From the NCBI RefSeq assembly GCF_025398315.1, contig NZ_JAODOQ010000001.1, forward strand, positions 2,356,001-2,420,000: a stretch of 64,000 nt of DNA, given 5' to 3'. The notes beneath the pieces were generated by a model. The model saw nothing but the letters and a program-made list of their open reading frames with translations. It was not told the origin of the DNA and ran no database searches. This DNA is from Shewanella phaeophyticola. GTDB lineage: Bacteria; Pseudomonadota; Gammaproteobacteria; Enterobacterales; Shewanellaceae. Positions 8,392 through 18,424 of this stretch are shown here, piece by piece. Both the position numbers and the translations under genes were made by a program. The first letter of the stretch is position 1. Each line of letters opens with the position of its first letter.

Positions 8392-10558
8392 TTGACGCTT
8401 TCCAGCATTAACAAACAACACCTGCTGTTTTCTATTGTTCTGGGCATTGCAGGTTTACTCATCAACTGTTATCCCATTCAGTTTTTCGCCAATGTGCAAT
8501 TTGTGCTGGGGAACACCGTGACGGTCATTGCCGCCGTATTACTTGAGCCTTGGTATGCATTTTTAACCGCCATGTTTGCGTCAACAGGCTTAATGATTAA
8601 CTGGGATAGTCCTCATGTTTACCTATTTTTCGGGCTTGAAGCGTTATTTTTGGGTTATGCAAGACGATTAGATATCTATGCTTTATATGCTGATGCGGCG
8701 TATTGGCTCATAATAGGTGCACCTTTAGTGTACTTATATGTCACCTTTATTATGGAGATCCCTTCGTCGCACTTAGGGTTTATCATCGCTAAACAAGGCG
8801 TGAATGGATTGGTGTATACCAGCCTGGCCTCGCTACTCATTTTAGCCATACCTAAGCTATGGTTTTTTAAAGATAAAGTAAAAGATCGTCATCGGCGTAT
8901 GTTGAGTGCTCAATTAACGTATTTTTTCACCCTTATGGTGACGCTTACCCTGCTATTTTCGGCATTAATATTTAATTATTATTTTTTAGAACGTCAACAA
9001 GCCATGTTGAAACAAAACATCAATGACGCGGTTTCTCACTTGGCAACCTCGACTCAAAATTACTTACAAAGCCACAAAACCGTCATTGATAATGCGGCAA
9101 AGCAATTAACCATCGTCGCAAACGATCGCTCTCAATGGCAGAAGATGTTAACTAACCTACATGAAAGCTACCCAGGTTTTATTAGCATGCTGATAGCTGA
9201 TCCCAGTGCCGACATTATTAATGCCAGCCCAGTTCTCGCGGTTAATTAATATTGACAATGAACAAAACATCAATATTAAAGACCGCGACTATTTTATTGA
9301 ATCGTTTTACAATCACCGCCTATTTGTCTCATCTGTGTTTTTAGGCCGCGGTTTTGGTAATGATGCCATTATTGCCATGAGTGCCCCCTTCTATACTGAC
9401 CTTCAGCATACAACAACGGCGGGGATTGTAGAGGGATCGTTAGATTTAAGTCACTTCTCCCATATTGACCAAAATAATGAATATACTGACGATGAATCGG
9501 TCGTCATGGTCGATGAGCAAAACCAAATTATTTATTCGTCTGAAAAACTCGGATTAACCGCGTTGTCAGTGTTTGATTTCACGGTCAATGATGGCGTATA
9601 TCGCACTAGCCTTGAATTACTCAATATTGAACATCCAGATTCTATTGTGCCTGAATATATCTATGCCCATAAAACACTGGAAAATGGCTGGATCGTATAC
9701 ATTTTAAAAGAGTTCTCACCTTTACTTAAATTGGCAGAAGAGCAAATGTTTAGTAGTTTTCTTATGCTACTTATTTCGCTGCTGTGTACTTTTTATATTT
9801 CCAGGAAACTTAGCGCACTATTAACCGTACCGCTCGAGGTGGTCGCAAATCAATTCAGTACATCAGCAACCGGTGGGACAAAAGTACCCAGCATTGATGA
9901 AAATTCCCCTAAAGAAGTATTTAATTTGTACCAACGATTAGCAGCCAGTAAACAGCAGTTGATTGACAATCAAGTTGAATTAGAAGAAACCGTGGCCAAA
10001 CGCACTGAGGAATTAGAAAATGCTAACCGTAAGCTCAAAGAGTTAGTCGACAGAGACTCACTAACAGGCTTATTTAACCGTCGTTATGCTGAAGGTAAAT
10101 TTAATGAAATGCTCGACTTTTGCATGCGCAGCGAACAAGCCCTTACCGTGGTGGTATTAGATTTAGACTTATTTAAAGAAGTAAACGATAACTATGGCCA
10201 TTTAGCAGGTGACGAATGTTTACGTATTTTTTCTCAGTTATTACAAAAATACTTTAAGCGCGACATTGATATTGTGGCTCGTTATGGTGGCGAAGAATTT
10301 TTATTAATATTGCCGCTGAGCAATGCGTTACACATCAAACATCACCTTAATAGCTTTAGAGAGGCCGTATCTGAACAAAAGTTTACTTCGCCTGAAGATA
10401 AGCGTGAATTCAGCGTGACTGTCAGTATTGGGGCTATTACTGCCAATGCTGATTACGCCAATGATTTAGACAAATGGATTAAAGTGGCAGATGATAATCT
10501 GTATCAAGCCAAGCAAGACGGTCGCAATAGAACCATAATTGATATCATCACGGAGTAA
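8392..10558 (+). CDS. Membrane sensor diguanylate cyclase (dCache-like plus GGDEF), frame interrupted
   Basis: The protein would have about 721 residues. It has an N-terminal block of about six membrane helices (1-170), a seventh helix, a periplasmic Cache-like sensor (about 210-450, with INIKDRDYFIESFY), a further helix, a coiled coil and a GGDEF domain (about 560-720). The active site GGEEF and the inhibitory I-site RDID five residues before it are intact, so it should make c-di-GMP. The start is TTG at 8392 with AAGGA eight bases upstream. The frame breaks near 9225-9250: one frame ends at 9249 after INASPVLAVN and the next continues from SRLINIDNEQ. Removing one base restores it. Confidence 0.85.
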
Positions 10559-10658
10559 TGCTTAAAAAACGAACGGCGTAAAAAGGTGTTTATTGGCTAA
10601 AAAAAGCAAAGATCACTGCGTAAATAAAGCCCTATAATCATCGATAAAGACACTTGGC

Positions 10659-10682
10659 TTGAGCCTAAAGAAGTAGGCTCAA
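10659..10682. other. Short hairpin downstream of the diguanylate cyclase gene
   Basis: TTGAGCCTA pairs with TAGGCTCAA around a six-base loop. There is no clear U tract on either side. It could be a weak terminator between the convergent cyclase gene and uptake operon. Confidence 0.4.
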
Positions 10683-10764
10683 CCCATGTTAAACTTAGCC
10701 CATTAAACCAATGCTTACCCCATGAGCAAAGATAACATTGATGACTAAACTCGATATGGTTCAA

Positions 10765-11103
10765 TCACTCAACTAATGGTTGGTTTAGCGGTAACCCAAC
10801 GCATTCAAAGCCATCAATGAGCCAGCGGCGTTGCATACAGTTAAAACAGCTTAGTAATACATCATCAATCATCTCATCTTCATCATCTTCGATAAAATAC
10901 TGGCAAACCGCAGCAGCCTGCCGAGATTGAATGACATTATGATTGTCAAAACGAAACAACCAACGTCCTGGTGCTACACTATTTTGCGCCTCTGCTGCTG
11001 TAGTACTTGCGAGCGAAAGGACATAAGTAAACCATCTCGTCATGATTGAACCATCAAGCTCTTGATGTTGACTGTGATTGCATCGCTTCATTTCTGCCCC
11101 CAT
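10765..11103 (-). CDS. Hypothetical protein, last gene of the TonB/ECF uptake operon
   Basis: I do not recognise this 112-residue protein. It starts three bases after the preceding TiaS-like gene, so it belongs to the operon. It carries scattered Cys and His residues, an acidic run EDDEDEMIDD and a C-terminal motif CFNCMQRRWLIDGFEC whose CxxC could bind metal. There is no signal peptide or membrane helix. A soluble accessory role in the use or modification of the imported compound is only inference from position. Confidence 0.6.
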   Translation of the reverse strand: MGAEMKRCNHSQHQELDGSIMTRWFTYVLSLASTTAAEAQNSVAPGRWLFRFDNHNVIQSRQAAAVCQYFIEDDEDEMIDDVLLSCFNCMQRRWLIDGFECVGLPLNQPLVE

Positions 11104-11105
11104 GA

Positions 11106-11899
11106 TCAGTATTTTTTTAACTGTTGTCTTAACGCATTACACCATTGAAGATCACCGGTTTGCGGGTTTGGCACTTGATATGCCAATAACAAAAATAAAT
11201 GACCATGGAACACAGCTTTGACCTTTCCACTCAATAAAATCTGTTCTTGGCCACTAAGCATCTGCCCATTCACATCTATGACGCCGTCAAGGCCACATTG
11301 CTCAGTGATGTGATCAACGCTTAGCAATACCGAAGGGATCTCGTCAGATAACCCCACTGAAACTTGGCCTTTAACCTGCCATCATTACCCGACAAACGTA
11401 AGCCGATACCCGCTAAAGCACCAATCACACCTTGACCCGTACCGCCATGTTCAGATAAATCGACATTGACTGTTTCAGCCAGTTGATAAGCCTCATTTTT
11501 AGTTTTAACCATCTGTTTAGCGTCAACACCAAAACATATGAGTTGATGACAATCATCAGCCGTTAATGCGTTTTTATCGACAATCGCTAACCCCGGGTCT
11601 GCTACCGCAGCACTCTCTGCCACTAAATGCGCAATGCATAACTGTTTGATTTTACTCAACGATAAATCAGACTCTAATTCGAAACACATTGCACTATTGT
11701 GAGAAGTGTATGGAATATCAGGATGCACAAATAACTGATGCCTTGTCACCCAGCTAGCATGCTTTACGCCCAGCTTATTGACCGAACTCACAGCAGATTC
11801 AGCCATAATAAGTGCCATTATTTCCTCGGCAATTTCACCTGTGCCTTTGGTGCCAATATCATCAGTATCGTCAATACAAATTAACCAGGTTGTTGTCAT
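11106..11899 (-). CDS. TiaS-like (DUF1743/COG1571-type) protein, frame interrupted
   Basis: The full gene would encode about 264 residues. The N-terminal motif CIDDTDDIGTKGTGEIAEEI resembles the DDTD ATP/metal motif of archaeal TiaS, and GQGVIGALAGIGLRLSGNDG resembles its second conserved block. The C-terminal part (from GLSDEIPSVL) looks like the small domain that follows. The two parts lie in different frames: the first ends at 11321 and the second runs from about 11357, and adding one base at 11349-11356 joins them. Bacteria normally use TilS, not TiaS, so a tRNA role is doubtful; a ligase-like role linked to the imported substrate fits the context better. It overlaps the upstream gene by four bases. 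Confidence 0.65.
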
Positions 11900-12441
11900 T
11901 TATCTCGCATCCCATTTTTCATTAGTAAATCATGCGCATCTAGACGCTTTAAAATCAGCGGTACCAATAATGCGCCTAATACAGCAAACGCACCGCCGCT
12001 TAGGCAGTTAATCCCAAATTGAAGTAAGACAATATTCATGTCCATACCTACTAAGAAATCTTGCACACCAGACTTAAGCGCCCATGCAACTGAGCCTATT
12101 AATGCCACTAAAATCAGGCGAACCTTAAGCGAGAATAACGCACCTATAAACAGTAAGCCGATGTCCATTGCCATAGCAGGTAAAGTAAATTTCAATAAAA
12201 TAAATAACCCGCCTTTACCAACGCCTAAAATCATCGCTAACATGCCCGATAACAATCCACATAAGCTAATACTGCCAACTTTATTGGTGGCTCCGTAGCA
12301 CACTAAATAAAATAAACTCATTAAAAACATCGAATGCCCGGAAAAGCCTAGCTTCATCCGCAACATACTTTTAATCACCACCAGTAATGTTGCACAAAAA
12401 CCAATAAACAAAGAATGGTGTAAATTAAATCTCGAACTCAT
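11896..12441 (-). CDS. Probable substrate-binding (S) membrane component of an ECF-type transporter
   Basis: This 181-residue protein is almost wholly hydrophobic, with about five to six helices, the size and topology of ECF S components. Motifs are weak; the Gly/Ser-rich CGLLSGMLAMILGVGKGG lies between helices. It sits next to the T component (26-base gap) and the double ATPase gene, which supports the role. The substrate family is not recognisable to me; it is not an obvious BioY, ThiT, RibU or CbiM. The ATGA overlap with the TiaS-like gene implies coupling. Confidence 0.65.
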   Translation of the reverse strand: MSSRFNLHHSLFIGFCATLLVVIKSMLRMKLGFSGHSMFLMSLFYLVCYGATNKVGSISLCGLLSGMLAMILGVGKGGLFILLKFTLPAMAMDIGLLFIGALFSLKVRLILVALIGSVAWALKSGVQDFLVGMDMNIVLLQFGINCLSGGAFAVLGALLVPLILKRLDAHDLLMKNGMRDK

Positions 12442-12466
12442 TTACGAATACCTTATTGTCATAATG

Positions 12467-13177
12467 TTAGTTTAACGGCCAATGTGTGTGGGTTGATGAT
12501 TTATCGAAGTGTCGTTGGTTTGCAGAGTGCGCAATGTGTTTTGACAAACTTAACAATTGAATAAGCAAAGGAAATAACACGCACTTAACCAGCTCATACC
12601 AATTGATAGGATTCATTAATGCTTTAGGGGTAATACGGGCGCCGCGTAAGCATTGAATATGGTAAATGTCTCGAGCTTCTTGGCCAATAAAAGGTAATAC
12701 TTTAATTGATGTTGTCACTACAAACGCCCATTTTGTCGGCAGTAATAAACTGAGTACCTGGCTTATTTGATGGCTTGATTGCGTACTCGCGAGCCACCAG
12801 CTCGGCAACATCACCAGTATGATGCGAGTCACTACAATGACCGCTTCAAATAATCGATCTTGGCCATAAAGCAAGACATACAAGCCAATGGTCACCAGCG
12901 ATTGGAATATAAAAAGTTTGATTAACGGAGCGAGTTTAGCTTGGCAAAACCATGCGTGAACCAATAGGCAAGCATTGATGAGCAATAAGTAACCTAGGTG
13001 TTGTTGTAACACTAAAAAAGCACTCATTGATAAAACAATACTAAAAGCGATTGCGGCGCTGCATAAAATGAGCTTTTGTTTTGAGCGTAAAATAGCGTTG
13101 TTTAATGCACTCTTTTCAGGTACTAGATTGGTTAGTGTGTATTTGTCACGCTTGGTTGACTTTAAATGTATCATCAC
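12467..13177 (-). CDS. ECF transporter transmembrane (T) component, CbiQ/EcfT-like
   Basis: This 236-residue protein has about five helices in the N-terminal two thirds. A cytoplasmic section includes the characteristic arginine signature around LRGARITPKA (about 180), matching the A-R-G/A-A-R-like coupling motifs of EcfT proteins that contact the ATPases. It overlaps the ATPase gene by one base. In the family it scaffolds the S component and passes on ATP-driven motion. Confidence 0.78.
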   Translation of the reverse strand: MMIHLKSTKRDKYTLTNLVPEKSALNNAILRSKQKLILCSAAIAFSIVLSMSAFLVLQQHLGYLLLINACLLVHAWFCQAKLAPLIKLFIFQSLVTIGLYVLLYGQDRLFEAVIVVTRIILVMLPSWWLASTQSSHQISQVLSLLLPTKWAFVVTTSIKVLPFIGQEARDIYHIQCLRGARITPKALMNPINWYELVKCVLFPLLIQLLSLSKHIAHSANQRHFDKSSTHTHWPLN

Positions 13178-14586
13178 TAAGATACTCTTTTTAACACACA
13201 GTGTTCAGTAAGCTGTTGCTGCTCAATAAGCCAACATTTACTCAGCAGTGAAGACAGTATGGGTCGATGACTAGAAAAAATAATCGCCCCACCGTTTTCA
13301 GCAAAGTGTTTTAAAGCATTAATCACCAGTGGAAAATAATGATTATCTAATCCAGCGAAAGGATCATCTAATAATAAGATCTTAGGTTTTATACACAGCA
13401 CTGATGCTAATGCCACAAGATGTTGTTGCCCATAAGACAATTTATGCGGAGAATGCGACGCTAAAGGCAATAAATTTAATTGTGTTAATATCTCGGTTGC
13501 ATTAGCTAATGGTAAACCGAATCGTTTAAGGCTAAATTCAAGCTCTTGCTGTACCGTCATTTCAAAAAGCTGCCTTGACGGTCTTTGCATTAAAAAACCT
13601 AAGTTTGCCCCAAATAGTCCCAGTTTAGGTGTTTTACCTAACAATGAAATCTGGCCTTTGTATTCATCACTCACACCGACAATTTGATTAAACAAACTGG
13701 TTTTGCCGCAACCATTTTCACCAAATAAGCCCACTATGTCACCTGCATGTAGACTCACAGTCTCACTGATGTGTAATGTGGCGATTTGATTAGCATACCT
13801 AATTGTCACGTCCGACAGAGTCAGTAAACAATTGCTTTGAGCGGCAGCGTCAACATTTTTCTGCTGCATCATATTGACGGACATTTTATCGTCTAAACAC
13901 AAAGAAGCAGAATGACGACTGATTTTATCGGCAAAATCGTGACTGGCTTGGGGGGAGCGAGTAGAGCAGAACAGTGCACCTGAAGTTAATTGCCATTGAA
14001 AATCAATCATGTCAGTAAATGGAGCAGTATTGTGCTCCACTATCACCACGCTAACACCCGTTTCAAGTAAGTCTGTTAATACCTTACACAGCTCGGTAAT
14101 GCCTTGATTATCAAGTTGCGCCCACGGCTCATCAATTAACATCAAGTTAGGTTCAAATACCAATTGAGCCGCCAGCATCAAACGATACTTTTGCCCTAAA
14201 GAGAGATGAGTTACGGGCGTATTGAGCGGAAAGGCTAACCCAACTTTAGCTAATGCCTGTTCAACTAATGGCAACATATCCAAAGCAGGAACAGATAAAT
14301 TTTCAAGCCCAAATGCAACTTCAGCACCTATGGTTTCCCTCACCAATTGTACATGAGGGTCTTGCATGATCATGCCAATGATGAGCTCTGGGCTATGGGT
14401 TATTTCCCCTTGATAATTAAATTGATTTGGCATTGCCATCAGCTGCAATAAGGTTGTTTTACCACAACCTGTCGCCCCACTAATACAGTGGCATTCTCCA
14501 GCATTGATCTGAAGATTAAGGTTCTGATACAAATCAGTTGAACTCCCCAGTTGCAGTTCAACCTGATGCAATGCCAGTAAGGTCAT
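13177..14586 (-). CDS. ECF-type ABC transporter ATPase with two fused nucleotide-binding domains
   Basis: This 469-residue protein holds two complete ABC domains. Domain 1 has Walker A GATGCGKTT (about 38), signature LSLGQKYRL and Walker B LMLIDEPWAQLD. Domain 2 has Walker A GENGCGKTS (about 290), signature LSYGQQHLV and Walker B ILLLDDPFAGLD, followed by the switch His in FSSHR. This fused form replaces the EcfA/EcfA' pair and powers import. It starts four bases before the TonB receptor stop on the minus strand, so the receptor and the inner-membrane transporter form one transcript. Confidence 0.88.
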   Translation of the reverse strand: MTLLALHQVELQLGSSTDLYQNLNLQINAGECHCISGATGCGKTTLLQLMAMPNQFNYQGEITHSPELIIGMIMQDPHVQLVRETIGAEVAFGLENLSVPALDMLPLVEQALAKVGLAFPLNTPVTHLSLGQKYRLMLAAQLVFEPNLMLIDEPWAQLDNQGITELCKVLTDLLETGVSVVIVEHNTAPFTDMIDFQWQLTSGALFCSTRSPQASHDFADKISRHSASLCLDDKMSVNMMQQKNVDAAAQSNCLLTLSDVTIRYANQIATLHISETVSLHAGDIVGLFGENGCGKTSLFNQIVGVSDEYKGQISLLGKTPKLGLFGANLGFLMQRPSRQLFEMTVQQELEFSLKRFGLPLANATEILTQLNLLPLASHSPHKLSYGQQHLVALASVLCIKPKILLLDDPFAGLDNHYFPLVINALKHFAENGGAIIFSSHRPILSSLLSKCWLIEQQQLTEHCVLKRVS

Positions 14587-14589
14587 GAA

Positions 14590-16591
14590 TTAAAGCTGCC
14601 AGTTAATACCAACAAACACTTGGCGGCCTGCTTGCGGCAGTGCTTCACTCTGATAATAATTTTCATCCAATAAATTAGTCGCTCTGATATAAGCTTCTAA
14701 ATTATCCCCCATAATCGGCTGCGAAAGACCAAGATCAATTAAGGTATAATTGTCTACATCATTTTGCACCGACACTGTGGTGCCACTGATTTCTTCACTG
14801 GTATAGAATACTTGATCTGCAATGTGTTCAATATCGAGGTTCACTTTCAATCCAATATCAAATTGATATTGGCCTTGGAATCGATATTGATGCTTTGGTC
14901 GATACTCAAGTTCTGTCATATCATCTTCATCTGACGCTTCAGAGTCTAAATAGCTATAAGAGACCGTTAGCATTAAATTATCAAAGTATTGATTTTTAAT
15001 CGATAAATCGACACCTTTAAACTTATAGTCACCTAAGTTTTGATAAATACTGTTGTCATCTTTGGCAATATAATCGTCTGCTTCAGTGTAGAAACCAGTC
15101 ACATCGAATTCGGTTTGGTAACCTAAACCCTGTTTAAGACCTAATTCAAAATGTGCAGACTCTTCTGGGTTAAGATCTTCATTACCGGATGATTGAGAAT
15201 ACAGGTTAGTTAACAAAGGAAAACGAACTTTGCGTGCAACACCGGCGTGTACTTTGCTGTTATCAGCAACGTTCCAATAACCTGATAATTGTCCTGAGTA
15301 ATTATCATCATCGCCTTGGTCTTGCTCATGATTATGAGCCGCTAAGCCTAAGGTGATACCATAAAGATCATCACTCTGATACTGATACTCTGCTGCTAAC
15401 GTATGTAACCAAGCATCTTTATCAAATTGCTCACTTGTGTCTGAACCCGAGGTAATACTGGTCGACTCCCAACCTTGCTGTTCGCTAATAAGCGAGGTAG
15501 TAAAAATGCCATAATCAAACAAATCTTTTACCAATTGCAGGTTGGCACCTTGAACCGTTGAGGTACTGTCTTCGCTCGATTTAATATCCTCATAATCACT
15601 TTTCTTATAGCTGACATCTAACGTATTGCTTTCGTCATGATAAACGTAACCACGGAATACCAGCGACGGTGAAAATTTATGTGCTACACCTAATTGCACT
15701 ATTAGACTGTCAAAATCATCAATGCGTTCATATTTGACTTTATTTGTACCCGTTCCATCAGCGCTCGGCTTACCCCATTCTGCTGAATTATAGCTAATGT
15801 TTCCGGTTAACTTTGTCTCATCTGACGCAAAGTAACTGCCTTGTGCGTATACATTATCTAATGTTTTATCCGCATTTAAACGGGTATCTCCGCTTTGGTC
15901 ATCAGTGTCTTCATAATCTGACGACATTGGAAAACCATCCGTCTCTTGGTGGTTATAACTCATAAACCCTTGCCAGTTACTGCTGCTGCCAGCAAGGTTT
16001 AAGCTGCCATTCATGGTGTCATTTTCAGAAAACTCGAGATTACCTGAAACATTGGCTTCCATGTCGCCTTCACGAGTAATGATATTAATAACACCACCCG
16101 CCCCGCCTGGGCCATAGAGTACCGATGACGGCTCCAACAGAGACTTCGATAGACTCGATTAATGCGGTAGGAACCACACTAGGATCAAATTGGCCATCTT
16201 CAGCGCTATTCGCTGGTACGCCATTGATTAAATAAATAACATGTCTTGATTTAAAGCCGCGAATATCGACCCTTGGTGTACCTTGGCCACCGACTCGGAC
16301 ATAAATACCTGGAACGGTTTTCAACACTTTATCTAAGCTTTGAGCGCCTGAAGCTTCAATGTCGGCTCTTGATAGACTCCAATGAGTCATTGATGATTCA
16401 ACTGCAGATGCACTTTGGCCTTTTACAACAATAACCTCTTGAATGTTTAAAAGAGGGTCTCGTTCAATATCATCAGCCACAGCCATAAAGCTCGCTAAAA
16501 TAGCGATTGATAGAAGGGAAACACGTAAGGGTGTGCGCGAAAGGTTTATTTGATTCACGGGGCAACATCTTCCTGTTTTCTGAAGGTTCAA
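14590..16591 (-). CDS. TonB-dependent outer-membrane receptor, frame interrupted
   Basis: The full product would be about 666 residues: a signal peptide (TPLRVSLLSIAILASFMAVA), a TonB-box region (about NIQEVIVVKGQ), a plug domain (LSRADIEASGAQSLDKVL, then VDIRGFKSRHVIYLINGVP) and a 22-strand barrel ending in the aromatic GRQVFVGINWQL. The plug frame breaks at 16130-16135 (GGCTCC on the plus strand). Removing one base joins IESIEVSVG to PSSVLYGPGGAGG. Being first in the operon with an ECF transporter, it likely takes up the same compound. No Fur box or cobalamin riboswitch was seen upstream. Confidence 0.85.
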
Positions 16592-16702
16592 TAGTTAGTG
16601 TGAGTATTCTTGCCGATGGCCTCAATTAAGCTCAAGCTTGATTAACAAAAACTACAACTAAGGCAACAAAAATCACTTAAAAGGAAACAAAAAAAACAGA
16701 AA

Positions 16703-16717
16703 TGGACAATTTGTCCA
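16703..16717. promoter_or_regulatory. Perfect palindrome, candidate operator of the TonB/ECF operon
   Basis: TGGACAA-T-TTGTCCA is a perfect 7+1+7 inverted repeat, 112 bases upstream of the receptor start, in a stretch of otherwise A-rich DNA. Position and symmetry suggest a binding site for a dimeric regulator, perhaps one of the two flanking regulators. I found no second copy between those regulator genes. Confidence 0.45.
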
Positions 16718-16758
16718 AAACTAAAGCCAACGCTGTCATCAAATTTACGGTAAACAAT

Positions 16759-18219
16759 TTACAATGAATCGAGATCCCATTCTTTCATTTTACGGTCTAC
16801 TGTTTTACGCGACACGCCTAAATGCTCAGCAGCCAACACTTTATTACCTTCATAATGCTCAATCACCCTGAGGATATGCGCCTTCTCAATGCATTTTAAA
16901 TCCCAGTCGATAGGAAGGTAATGTTGTCCGAGGTTAGAGTGTGGTATGTCAACTTGATTAGCGCCGATTAGCTTGGGAGTAGCCGGTAATTGTTGCAAGT
17001 ATTCCTTAGGGGTAATGTTGAGTAAAAAACATTGCTCAATGGTATTTTTTAACTCTTGGATATTTCCCGGCCAATCATAATCAGTTAAGCATTGAAAATC
17101 AGAAACGCCCCACTTGGAATAATCCTTTAACAATGCTTTACGACAGGTATTGTGCTGCATCAAATATCGATTAATGAAAAACTTTGCCAACATGACGATG
17201 TCTTCAGGGCGTTGCTTTAAAGGAGGTAACGCGACAATAAACTCAGCAAGACGATAATACAGCTCAACTAAAAACTCGCCTCTTTGTACCCGAGAAAACA
17301 ATCGCGTCGTACTCATACTGACTAGCCTAACATGCTGATAGTTATTTAATTTTATTGAGTCTAATGCGATAAGTAACTCAACTTGTTTGTTCATAGGCAA
17401 TTCAGCAATATGATTAAACACTAACCAGGTTGTTTGTGAACAGTTAGCACAATACAAGTCTATCTTTTTCGCATCGAGTTCACTCGGAGCGCGACAATCA
17501 ATCATCATAAAATGACTAGGAGAGCATAATGATTGCTGTAATTGAGACACGGCCAATTTTTTACCGGTACCCACCTCTCCTTCAAGTAATAATGCATTAC
17601 CCGTAGCGCTAATGATGTTTACTGTTCTTTTTACTTGTTTAATCGCGACACTATCACCAATAAAAAGTGAAAAGGCACTATTGAGACTATTTGTCTGGGT
17701 ATCAAGTGCTAAGGTATCAACAATAGAAGTACTTGCCTCTGATGAGTGTTGAATTAACCAGCGAGAAATAACAGCATTCACCTCAACAGTATCGATTGGT
17801 TTTGCAATAAAATCACAAGCGCCTTTTCGCATAGCATATAAAATATCTTCAGATTTAAACGACTGGCTAATGACAATAAATTGCTGAGGAAAAGTTAAAT
17901 ATGCTGATTCTATCGTGGCGTTAATGGGGGATGAAACATTGGTATCCCTCAGTTGAGTGGTTTTAGTCTCTGAGAGAACACTTTGATTGGCACTAGGGAA
18001 CAAGGATTCAAACTCATCAACAACATCTAATTCAATAATACACAGATTAAAGTTAAACCGTTGAAACAGAGCCGAAGCATGTTCAACATTACGAGCAAGC
18101 TCAACGAGGCCAAAATAACACTTTAATAGTGAAGATAGTGCTTGCCAATTAGACAAATCGGGTTCTATCACTAATACCGCTTGTTCGGGTTTTACACAGT
18201 GTATTTGTTCAACACTCAT
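16759..18219 (-). CDS. Degenerate response-regulator / AAA+ / Fis-type DNA-binding protein
   Basis: This 486-residue protein has the layout of an NtrC-type regulator: a receiver-like domain (1-150), an AAA+ domain (about 185-400) and a Fis-type HTH (about 445-483, NKVLAAEHLGVSRKTVDRKM). Key parts are altered. The GAFTGA loop that contacts sigma-54 is absent, and the Walker B site reads TTWLVFNHIAELP without the usual acidic pair. Walker A GEVGTGK remains. The receiver has an insertion of about 40 residues. It is therefore probably not a normal sigma-54 activator. It lies between the TonB/ECF operon and a COG1910-type regulator, so control of that locus is plausible. Confidence 0.72.
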   Translation of the reverse strand: MSVEQIHCVKPEQAVLVIEPDLSNWQALSSLLKCYFGLVELARNVEHASALFQRFNFNLCIIELDVVDEFESLFPSANQSVLSETKTTQLRDTNVSSPINATIESAYLTFPQQFIVISQSFKSEDILYAMRKGACDFIAKPIDTVEVNAVISRWLIQHSSEASTSIVDTLALDTQTNSLNSAFSLFIGDSVAIKQVKRTVNIISATGNALLLEGEVGTGKKLAVSQLQQSLCSPSHFMMIDCRAPSELDAKKIDLYCANCSQTTWLVFNHIAELPMNKQVELLIALDSIKLNNYQHVRLVSMSTTRLFSRVQRGEFLVELYYRLAEFIVALPPLKQRPEDIVMLAKFFINRYLMQHNTCRKALLKDYSKWGVSDFQCLTDYDWPGNIQELKNTIEQCFLLNITPKEYLQQLPATPKLIGANQVDIPHSNLGQHYLPIDWDLKCIEKAHILRVIEHYEGNKVLAAEHLGVSRKTVDRKMKEWDLDSL

Positions 18220-18424
18220 AGCTTGCTACCTTAGCGTCAGTCATCCCCTTCCCTTAAACGGGTTATATTAAGTTATATGATCGCTAATACCACTTTTAAA
18301 CACAACGTAAAAAATCAAAATTCGCCCTATTGACTCAGTTTTTTAATAAGATGATTTTCAAAGCGTTAAACTCACCTTACAATAAACACAGATTGGGTTT
18401 CATGAACGTCCTAATGAGAATTAT

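Noticed and set aside
11321..11357. Programmed -1 frameshift in the TiaS-like gene at the GGGG run
   Set aside because: No canonical slippery heptamer with downstream structure was seen, and many other genes in the window carry similar breaks, so a sequence error is the simpler view.
16592..16758. Cobalamin riboswitch before the TonB receptor
   Set aside because: The gap is short and A-rich and lacks the conserved B12-box pattern; only the small palindrome stands out.
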